Assembly (NCBI GenBank): GCA_032622095.1 | Contig: CP136061.1 | Coordinates: forward strand, 20,648,991 to 20,712,990 | DNA: 64,000 nucleotides | DNA from: Siphonodentalium dalli | Taxonomy: Eukaryota; Mollusca; Scaphopoda; Gadilida; Siphonodentaliidae | Direction: 5' to 3' | In this document: piece after piece, positions 48,201-60,200 of the stretch | Layout: each line of letters starts with the position of its first letter | Position numbering within the stretch: the stretch's first letter is position 1 | The notes under the pieces: model-generated | The model's input: only the letters and a program-made list of their open reading frames with translations | What the model was told of the DNA's origin: nothing | Database searches by the model: none | Position numbers and translations under genes: made by a program

Positions 48201-51200
48201 AAAGGGGTAGGGAAACTTAAAATGTTCTCTCTTAACCCTTTCATAATGGGTTAAATACATTAAGTAGCATTAAATACCCTGTGCCAGTGCATTCTCTTAT
48301 ATATGCGAGTCTCCCATAGGGAGCCTCTCATATATAAGAGTATATATATGCACTGGCTTACAAGATCAAGTTAAATATTGTTAGGCCAATGCATTCTCTT
48401 ATATATGTGAGGCACCCTATGGGCGACTCACATTTTAAGAGAATGCATTGGCACAGGGTTTTCACAAATATTTAGGAATCACCAGTCATGGAAGGGTTAA
48501 ATTTCTCACCCTTTTCTGTTTCCTCTTCAATTTCTTTTTCTCCCTCTTTGCGACACGCTTGTCTCTTTTTGATTTCCACTTGTCAAATCTTGGAGGAAGA
48601 AGTCGTGATATGACATCACTGTCTTCGACATTAATGATGAGTGCAGCATCAGGAAACAATCCCAGCTCTTGGACGTATCGTACTTCCTCTGTTGTTCTTG
48701 GGAAGCCTTCCAGGATGAAACCAGTGGATCTGTAAGAATATTATAATTATATTGATACAAACGTGTTATGTAAACCAGTGGATCTGTAACGATATTATAA
48801 TTATATTGATACCAAACCTGAGTTTAGTGTGCCTGTCATTTGCAGCATGAGGTCCCCAGAGGGTGAATTTAGTGACGCTATCCCGCATAGCTGGTTAGCA
48901 TCACCAAATTCACCCCTGGGGATCTCATTCTGCATGGCCTTATCTGCTATGGGAGACATAGATAGAGATTTGAAGTTCCCAAATGGTGAATATTGTGATG
49001 TACACCCATTGGGAACCTTGATTATGATACGTGTCATCTACCAATTTGGTGATAGATATAGAGAAACTAAACTAAAAAAGAAATAGAATCTATGTGAAGA
49101 AGTTTTCATAGAAATTTGATAATAAAAAAATTACAGAGAAGAAGAGGCCTAAGCAGAATGAGGTCCCCAGAGGGTGAATTTAACCCTTTCAGTGCCAGGG
49201 GCCAATCTCATCGGCCCTAAAAAAAATATAAAATAAAAAAACAAAATAAATTTGGTTGAATTTGTTTTGGGTATGCTTAAGCATGCTATAGCGAATTTAA
49301 AAACAAACTGGATAAAACCTTAGGATCATGTTATAACTCAAAACCATCACCAAGTATTCATAGTAATAATTTTTATGCCCATGAAAAACATGATTCCCTG
49401 GCACTAAACCTACAAAATAAGTCTGTTAAAGAATATAAGAAAAAATTATTAAAATTGTAAAAAATTGTAAAAAATAATAACAAATGATGAAAAATTGTTA
49501 GGCCAATGCATTCTCTTATATATGCGAGGCGACCTATGGTCGACTCACATATATAAGAGAATGCATTGGCACAGGGTATATGGGTTGATACAAAAATCGG
49601 ACCTGGCACTGAAAGGGTTAATGGTGCTAGTCACACTAAACTCAGACTTGATTGAGACAAACGTGTTACATATCTAAGATGTCATTACACAATCAAGAAG
49701 AAATAATGCGCATCACTTTAATTAATAAACAAGAGCATTGCTGGGGTGTGGCTCAGCATCGATGGGGTGTGGCTGAATATGCTGTTAATTTACTTGTAAA
49801 GAAATAATTTGTATTCTATCTTAATTGTTATTGATGTATTTGTTGTCTCATATATCAAAATTATCTTGGAAATCTGAAGACACCAGATTTTCTCCCGAGG
49901 ATCAATCTGGGTTATTTAATACCTCCCCGCCCCCCCCCACCCACAAATTATACCTCTATAAATGTACATTATTTCCTCCCGTTGGAACTATTATCAAGCA
50001 TCACTATGGCACTATGTTATCAGGCATCACTATGGTTATCAGGCATCACTATGGTTATCTGGCATCACTATGGTTATCAGGCATCACTATGGTTATCAAG
50101 CATCACTATGGTTATCAAGCATCACTATGGTTATCAAGCATCACTATGGTTATCAAGCATCACTATGGTTATCAAGCATCACTATGGTTATCAGGCATCA
50201 CTATGGTTATCAAGCATCACTATGGTTATCAGGCATCACTATGGTTATCAAGCATCACTATGGTTATCAGGCACCACTATGGTTATCAAGCATCACTATG
50301 GTTATCAGGCATCACTATGGTTATCAAGCATCACTATGGTTATCATGCATCACTATGGTTATCAAGCATCACTATGGTTATCAGGCATCACTATGGTTAT
50401 CAAGCATCACTATGGTTATCTGGCATCACTATGGTTATCAAGCATCACTATGGTTATCTGGCATCACTATGGTTATCAAGCATCACTATGGTTATCAGGC
50501 ATCACTATGGTTATCAAGCATCACTATGGTTATATGGCATCCCTATGGTTATCAGGCATCACTATGGTTATCAGGCATCACTATGGTTATCAAGCATCAC
50601 TATGGTTATCAGGCATCACTATGGTTATCAGGCATCACTATGGTTATCAAGCATCACTATGGTTATCTGGCATCACTATGGTTATTAGGCATCACTATGG
50701 TTATCAAGCATCACTATGGTTATCAAGCATCACTATGGTTATCAGGCATCACTATGGTTATCGGGCATCACTATGGTTATCAAGCATCACTATGGTTATC
50801 AAGCATCACTATGGTTATCAGGCATCACTATGGTTATTAGGCATCACTATGGTTATCAAGCATCACTATGGTTATCAAGCATCACTATGGTTATCAGGCA
50901 TCACTATGGTTATCAGGCATCACTATGGTTATCAAGCATCACTATGGTTATCAAGCATCACTATGGTTATCTGGCATCACTATGGTTATATGGCATCACT
51001 ATGGTTATCAAGCATCACTATGGTTATCAGGCATCACTATGGTTATCAGGCATCACTATGGTTATAGGGCATCACTATGGTTATCAGGCATCCCTATGGT
51101 TATATGGCGTCACTATGGTTATCAGGCATCCCTATGGTTATATGGCATCACTATGGTTATCAGGCATCACTATGGTTATCAGGAATCACTATGGTTATCA

Positions 51201-54200
51201 GGCATCACTATGGTTATCAGGCATCCCTATGGTTATCAGGAATCCCTATGGTTATCTGACATCACTATGGTTATCAGGCATCACTATGGTTATCAGGCAT
51301 CACTATGGTTATCAGGCATCACTATGGTTATCAGGAATCCCTATGGTTATCTGGCATCACTATGGTTATCAAGCATCACTATGGTTATCAGGCATCACTA
51401 TGGTTATCAGGCATCACTATGGTTATCAGGCATCACTATGGTTATCAGGCATCACTATGGTTATCAGGAATCACTATGGTTATCAGGCATCACTATGGTT
51501 ATCAGGAATCACTATGGTTATCAGGCATCACTATGGTTATCAGGAATCACTATGGTTATCAGGAATCACTATGGTTATCAGGCATCACTATGGTTATCAA
51601 GCATCACTATGGTTATCAGGCATCACTATGGTTATCAGGCATCACTATGGTTATCAGGCATCACTATGGTTACCAAGCATCACTATGGTTATAGGGCATC
51701 ACTATGGTTATCTGGCATCACTATGGTTATCAGGCACCACTATGGTTATCAGGCACCACTATGGTTATCAGGAATCACTATGGTTATCAGGCATCACTAT
51801 GGTTATCAGGCATCACTATGGTTATAGGGCATCACTATGGTTATATGGCATCACTATGGTTATAGGGCATCACTATGGTTATAGGGCATCACTATGGTTA
51901 TCAGGCACCACTATGGTTATCAGGAATCACTATGGTTATCAGGCATCACTATGGTTATAGGGCATCACTATGGTTATCTGGCATCACTATGAATGTACTC
52001 ACTTGAAGGGTTCTTTGTTCCACCACTGTGGTACAATGTTATCCATCACCTCAGGAGGCAGTGGCTCCTCTGCTTCAAGGTTAGCTTTAATAGCTTCCTC
52101 GTCTTCAGTAAACTCAACCTCCTCTGGCTCAGCCTGGAGAGATTAATTAATTACTAATTATCGTAACTACTCCAAAATCTTCATAATTAAAATACTTATG
52201 GTCCAACAGCTAAAAGAGCATTGAACCTTAATTAAATAAGAAAATTCAGTGCTATAGTTATTAAAAATATAATTATTAAAAAGATACTGCAATAACTTAG
52301 AATACTATTGTGTTGAGGACTAAAGAAGTTGATGACACATCAAATGTCGGCTCCGGGAAGGACCTTTATCTAAATTCACCCTCTGGAGACCTCATTCTGC
52401 AAATTTCTGGCACCATATTCTCAGGCGTGCCTGCAGGATGTTTGATGTTTGTTTGAAGAATGTTCAGAATATAAATGTTCCTCACCTCTTCGGCATCTTC
52501 AGATTTCTTCTCTGGGATGTTTTCCTCTGTTGACCCATCTACCTTTGTTCCATCTGGATCAGTGATGGCAGCATCCTCATCATCACTGTAAAAAAAAGAA
52601 GAAGAGATTACTGAAAAAAAAAAACATCTTATGAAAAGGGTTAACATGATCACTATGAATGAATGAACAGTATCAAGTGACTGACTACCCATTGGTGAGT
52701 ATTCAAAGGGTTAACAAAATAAGAATTCTAAAGTGACAAAATGACATGACAAAATGGAGTTATCTCCCATGATACTTACGAATCAATCTCTTCCGCCTCC
52801 TCTTCTTCCTGATCCTCCTCAAATTCTGGGCCGATCTTTTTCTTCGTCTTAGCGATGATGAGCTCCTGAAGTCTCTCTTTGAACTGTATATGGAACAGCT
52901 TGTATTTCTTGGCTAGCTGTCGACCGTATGTGGACTTACCAGCACCTTTAGCACCAAGAATGAAGAGACGCAGCGGAGGAGTCTGATGAACAAAAGTAAG
53001 AAATAAGATAGAGAATTACTGTAATATATTTACATAGCACCTCCGTGTTACACTAAATCCTGTTTGGTGACTGGTCAACTGCAAATTGGGTCACCAAGTT
53101 TACATCCCAAAAATGTGAAGAGTGTATCACGAACAGGAAGTGTGGCACAGGATCTTTAAAGCCGCACTAGCGCAGCTCCCGTCATGAAAGAGTTCTATCT
53201 ATCTATCTACATTATACTCCATCGCCCTCAATGTGCTGAGGATTATGTGGAGGTCCAGGTGCTACCACGGCCGAGTAACTTTATAACCATGTGGTGACTC
53301 CATGCAGTAGCGTTCTTTAACGTGCACACACCGAGGCGTGTACACGGGTCAGCCATTAATGTCCGCGCCCGATCGGACAGCGTACTGCACCCACGACAAC
53401 ATACCTGGACAACAACATAAGTGTTCGTAATGGGGGGAAGTCTGCATTTTTGCATTCAGATCTTTATTCAGTGATCTCGAATGAGACTTTTCAGCCTGAT
53501 AAACTTGGTATCTGACCGAGTTCTGATTTTTGTCAGAATACCCTGACCAGGTTACGATCCCCGGTCCGATAGCACGAGAGACCAGTACGCTACCTCTCGG
53601 CCACCGACTTCCCTGGCCACCGACTTCCCTAATTAATCTGCGAGTCAAAAACCAATGATGCCAATTCCAAATGAAGCTCGTTGAGGACATTAGTTAAGTT
53701 AATTAATTTATGAGTGCCGAGATGGAAATGTGAGGGATATACTTCCACCTTCATCAGTATTCTCAACTGATGAAGATTGGTTTACGTCTGTAGAAGACAG
53801 TCAAATGAGGACAGTCAAAAATAATATTATTGTTTGAAATATTCAAAGAGTTTTCGATCTAACATGTTCGAAAATTTCTTCAATTAACCCTTCCATGACT
53901 GGAGCCTCGCATAAATAAGAGAATGCATTGACCTAACAATCATGACCTTGTGAGCCAGTGAGGTCTCTTATATATGGGAGGCTCCCTATGGGAAACTTGC
54001 ATATATAAGAGAATGTACTGGCACAGGATCTCTAATGCTGCACCAGTGCAGCTCCCGTCATGAAAGGGTTAAATATTGGAATTGAACCAATTAAGTAATA
54101 AAAAATTTGCTGGATCATAATCAAGAGATATTCCACAGAGAAGAAAAATGTGAATAATTACCTCAGGAGAGGTGTTCTTTGGTAAGAAATCCTCCGGATC

Positions 54201-57200
54201 ACCCAGAAATTTGTCACGTGTGTCATGAGACGAGAAGTAATAAACCTTCTCTCTGTATTTGGCTGCGATCTCTGGGTTACCCGGATACAGGACATTCGTC
54301 TCCTTCAGACTGACGGGACAGAAATGGTTCGTGTCACCAAGGGGCTTTTTCTTATTCCTCGCTACATCCTCCTCCTAGAATAAAAAATAACACATCCCAA
54401 TAATATAATTATAACAAATCTTCAAAATGTAATGATATACCAACATTACGAAATATCCAATAATTAATAACATGATTTAAAAATCATCACAAAAAAAAAA
54501 AAAATGATATCCCAATATTACGAAATCTCCTATAAATTATAGCAAGATTTTAACATCCTCACAAGTTGATATCTTAGAAACATAATAAATAAAACAACCA
54601 AGCACAATCAATTTCACCTTTAATTTGTTGCAATAACAAATGTTTATAGTATCGCATGATGGATTCAATGAACCATACACCAAACACATCCAAATTTTTT
54701 AATATTATTTATAATTAATTAATTTATAATACCTCCTCCTCTCCTTCCTCTGCCTCTTCCTCGGCGATGTCATTTTCTAAATCCTCATCTTCCTCTTCAA
54801 TATCATTCCCTCCAAACTCCCACCCAGAATGCATGTACTGCTCTGTAAATGAAATCCAAGAATAGTGTAACAAACCTGAATCCCTATCAGTGGCATTGGG
54901 GAGCTGATGGCTAAGAGCATGGTCCCTAAGTCTGCTGGATATAGTGTGTCTGACATTTGCAGAATGAGGTCCCCAGAGGGTGAATTTATTGATGCTACTC
55001 TGCACAGCGGGATAGCTTCAACAAATTCAACCCCTGCAGACCTCAGTCTGCTTAGGCCTCATCTTCTGGGAAGTATCTAAAGTCTCAAATTAACATTGTT
55101 TTAACTTTTTCCCTTCTGTTCTGTTTTTATATGAATAAAATTTCATAATCGATGTGACTAATGGGTGAACATCACCAACTTCAACTGGGGAACTTCAATC
55201 TGATCAGCCGTGCGGGATAGCATCACTAAATTCACCCTCTGGGGATCATATTCTGCAAATGTAGATACACTATTTTCAGACTTGATAGTCACCAATCCCA
55301 TTCAGGCAATCCCCCCACAATCGCCCCAATATACAGCCCTGGGAATTAAGGAAAATTGGCCTAGGCAATATATTTTCCTAGCTGAAAGAAATCGGCCTAG
55401 GCAAAAACAGATTTTACCTAGGCAATTTTGCAACAATATTGCCATCTCAAATCAAAATGATTCAATAATAACCTGAAATGCTTAGTTATTTTGGGGGAAC
55501 ATTATTTCCAGGCCACTACTCAACATATATGTACAAATCCACAAATCATCTCCAAAACAAGTGTCCTTATACCGGGTAGCTAGTTAATGACCCAGTGCCA
55601 TGGAAACAATTGTAGGACGATATATGTAAAGAGTAATTTAAGGAAGTCATTTTGGCTAAAGAGGTTCTATTTCTGATAGACACAAATCAATTTTAGTAAC
55701 CCAATGAACATGTTTTACCTAGGAAATATAATTGCCTAGGCAGACCGATTTTGCCTCTGCTTTTACATAGGCATTGCCTATTGCCTAGGCTAATTCCCAG
55801 GGCTGAATATATACCCTGCATACTACTAAAGATATAACAATCAGTGCTCAAGTAGCATAAAATCTCCCCATTGCATGTTCTTAAACTCTTTTTATTATTA
55901 AGGCGACTAATTGATCATTTGTTTCTCAACTGATAGACAAAACCAATTGAACCCTGCACTCTCCATAGAACACATCCCCACCACACCCTCCCCATAATCA
56001 CAGTTGCTGGGGGTGATGTCAGAAGTTGATCTGATAATTTGCCATATATTCAGTCAAACAAATGCTATCAATTATTATGATCATTAAATATCTTTCTAAA
56101 ATCATCATTGTATATAATAAGAACAAACCATGCCATGAAGACATCAAACATTGGTCATAACATTGTCATTATTCTAGCATCCTTTAAATAATTATATTTA
56201 TTCCACGCCCATCGACGTGAGGCAGAATCCCAGCCATAAATAATACATCTAGTGGAATACAAGCCGGAACTATTCTTGTTTACATTGAAACATGACATAA
56301 TATTCTTGTTTACATTGAAACATGACATAATATTCTTGTTTACATTGAAACATGACATACATATGTCCACAACCTGCTTCAGGTGATGCCCCGATAATTA
56401 CTGGTTATTCATCACTTTAATGAAAATAAAGATAGCATCAATGAATATGACAGTCATGGATTGAACTTATCAGACACAATGGTGTAGAATAAATACAGAA
56501 CACAACTTGCATCATAATCTCAAATTTGTTATCGAACTCATTGCGGATGGCGCATATTTACATTTCACTCTCATGAAATATATCCTTGTGCCAACTGCAA
56601 GTCATTGGATAAAAGATTCTCGATTAAGATGCTCATTGTGTTCTGTCTATATCTATTGAGATTTTATGCTGATTTTCTAATGACTGAGCAATGTAATTAT
56701 CATCACCGTCCAAAGAATTCTCCTCAGTAATTGAAATGAGTTAATTGCTAGGGGAGAGTTTTTAAAATAAGACTTACTTTCCATTGATTTAGTCGTTTCT
56801 TTTGTGACATCCTGAATGGACTTATCATTGATTTCGATGATAACTGGTTCCAGTGATGTGCTGGCGGTAATTGTCCCGTATATATTAGTGTAGTCCTTCT
56901 CATAAGAGACTTTAAAATAAGACTTACTTTCCATTGATTTAGTTGTCTCCTTTGTGACATCCTGAATGGACTTATCATTGATTTCGATGATAACTGGTTC
57001 CAGTGATGTGCTGGCGGTAATTGTCCCGTATATATTAGTGTAGTCCTTCTCATAAGAGACTTTAAAATAAAACTTACTTTCCATTGATTTAGTTGTCTCC
57101 TTTGTGACATCCTGAATGGACTTATCATTGATTTCGATGATAACTGGTTCCAGGGATGTGCTGGCGGTAATTGTCCCGTATATATTAGTGTAGTCCTTCT

Positions 57201-60200
57201 CATAAGAGACTTTAAAATAAGACTTACTTTCCATTGATTTAGTTGTCTCCTTTGTGACATCCTGAATGGACTTATCATTGATTTCGATGATAACTGGTTC
57301 CAGTGATGTGCTGGCGGTAATTGTCCCGTATATATTAGTGTAGTCCTTCTCATAAGAGACTTTAAAATAAGACTTACTTTCCATTGATTTAGTTGTCTCC
57401 TTTGTGACATCCTGAATGGACTTATCATTGATTTCGATGATAACTGGTTCCAGTGATGTGCTGGCGGTAATTGTCCCGTATATATTAGTGTAGTCCTTCT
57501 CATAAGAGACTTTAAAATAAGACTTACTTTCCATTGATTTAGTTGTCTCCTTTGTGACATCCTGAATGGACTTATCATTGATTTCGATGATAACTGGTTC
57601 GAGTGATGTGCTGGCGGTAATTGTCCCGTATATATTAGTGTAGTCCTTCTCATAAGAGACTTTAAAATAAGACTTACTTTCCATTGATTTAGTTGTCTCC
57701 TTTGTGACATCCTGAATGGACTTATCATTGATTTTGATGATAACTGGTTCCAGGGATGTGCTGGCGGTAATTGTCCCGTATATATTAGTGTAGTCCTTCT
57801 CATAAGAGACTTTAAATAAGACTTACTTTCCATTGATTTAGTTGTCTCCTTTGTGACATCCTGAATGGACTTATCATTGATTTCGATGATAACTGGTTCC
57901 AGTGATGTGCTGGCGGTAATTGTCCCGTATATATTAGTGTAGTCCTTCTCATAAGAGACTTTAAAATAAAACTTACTTTCCATTGATTTAGTTGTCTCCT
58001 TTGTGACATCCTGAATGGACTTATCATTGATTTCGATGATAACTGGTTCCAGTGATGTGCTGGCGGTAATTGTCCCGTATATATTAGTGTAGTCCTTCTC
58101 ATAAGAGACTTTAAAATAAAACTTACTTTCCATTGATTTAGTTGTCTCCTTTGTGACATCCTGAATGGACTTATCATTGATTTCGATGATAACTGGTTCC
58201 AGTGATGTGCTGGCGGTAATTGTCCCGTATATATTAGTGTAGTCCTTCTCATAAGAGACTTTAAATAAGACTTACTTTCCATTGATTTAGTTGTCTCCTT
58301 TGTGACATCCTGAATGGACTTATCATTGATTTCGATGATAACTGGTTCCAGTGATGTGCTGGCGGTAATTGTCCCGTATATATTAGTGTAGTCCTTCTCA
58401 TAAGAGACTTTAAAATAAAACTTACTTTCCATTGATTTAGTTGTCTCCTTTGTGACATCCTGAATGGACTTATCATTGATTTCGATGATAACTGGTTCCA
58501 GGGATGTGCTGGCGGTAATTGTCCCATATATATTAGTGTAGTCCTTCTCATAAGAGACTTTAAATAAGACTTACTTTCCATTGATTTAGTTGTCTCCTTT
58601 GTGACATCCTGAATGGACTTATCATTGATTTCGATGATAACTGGTTCCAGTGATGTGCTGGCGGTAATTGTCCCGTATATATTAGTGTAGTCCTTCTCAT
58701 AAGAGACTTTAAAATAAGACTTACTTTCCATTGATTTAGTTGTCTCCTTTGTGACATCCTGAATGGACTTATCATTGATTTCGATGATAACTGGTTCCAG
58801 TGATGTGCTGGCGGTAATTGTCCTGTATATATTAGTGTAGTCCTTCTCATAAGAGACTTTAAAATAAAACTTACTTTCCATTGATTTAGTTGTCTCCTTT
58901 GTGACATCCTGAATGGACTTATCATTGATTTCGATGATAACTGGTTCCAGTGATGTGCTGGCGGTAATTGTCCCGTATATATTAGTGTAGTCCTTCTCAT
59001 AAGAGACTTTAAAATAAGACTTACTTTCCATTGATTTAGTTGTCTCCTTTGTGACATCCTGAATGGACTTATCATTGATTTTGATGATAACTGGTTCCAG
59101 GGATGTGCTGGCGGTAATTGTCCCGTATATATTAGTGTAGTCCTTCTCATAAGAGACTTTAAATAAGACTTACTTTCCATTGATTTAGTTGTCTCCTTTG
59201 TGACATCCTGAATGGACTTATCATTGATTTCGATGATAACTGGTTCCAGTGATGTGCTGGCGGTAATTGTCCCGTATATATTAGTGTAGTCCTTCTCATA
59301 AGAGACTTTAAAATAAAACTTACTTTCCATTGATTTAGTTGTCTCCTTTGTGACATCCTGAATGGACTTATCATTGATTTCGATGATAACTGGTTCCAGG
59401 GATGTGCTGGCGGTAATTGTCCCGTATATATTAGTGTAGTCCTTCTCATAAGAGACTTTAAAATAAGACTTACTTTCCATTGATTTAGTTGTCTCCTTTG
59501 TGACATCCTGAATGGACTTATCATTGATTTTGATGATAACTGGTTCCAGGGATGTGCTGGCGGTAATTGTCCCGTATATATTAGTGTAGTCCTTCTCATA
59601 AGAGACTTTAAAATAAGACTTACTTTCCATTGATTTAGTTGTCTCCTTTGTGACATCCTGAATGGACTTATCATTGATTTTGATGATAACTGGTTCGAGT
59701 GATGTGCTGGCGGTAATTGTCCCGTATATATTAGTGTAGTCCTTCTCATAAGAGACTTTAAAATAAGACTTACTTTCCATTGATTTAGTCGTTTCTTTTG
59801 TGACATCCTGAATGGACTTATCATTGATTTCGATGATAACTGGTTCCAGTGATGTGCTGGCGGTAATTGTCCCGTATATATTAGTGTAGTCCTTCTCATA
59901 AGAGACTTTAAAATAAAACTTACTTTCCATTGATTTAGTTGTCTCCTTTGTGACATCCTGAATGGACTTATCATTGATTTCGATGATAACTGGTTCCAGT
60001 GATGTGCTGGCGGTAATTGTCCCGTATATATTAGTGTAGTCCTTCTCATAAGAGACTTTAAAATAAGACTTACTTTCCATTGATTTAGTTGTCTCCTTTG
60101 TGACATCCTGAATGAACTTATCATTGATTTCGATGATAACTGGTTCCAGTGATGTGCTGGCGGTAATTGTCCCGTATATATTAGTGTAGTCCTTCTCATA

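Noticed and set aside
49825..51960. Overlapping plus-strand ORFs of 287-414 codons (HHYGYQASLWL repeats)
   Set aside because: They are the three frames of a 19-bp minisatellite without stop codons, antisense to AK9, with identical peptide in every frame. No protein signal.
53520..53625. Functional tRNA gene
   Set aside because: A/B box-like motifs are present but there is no complete cloverleaf or acceptor stem, and a SINE body and tail follow.
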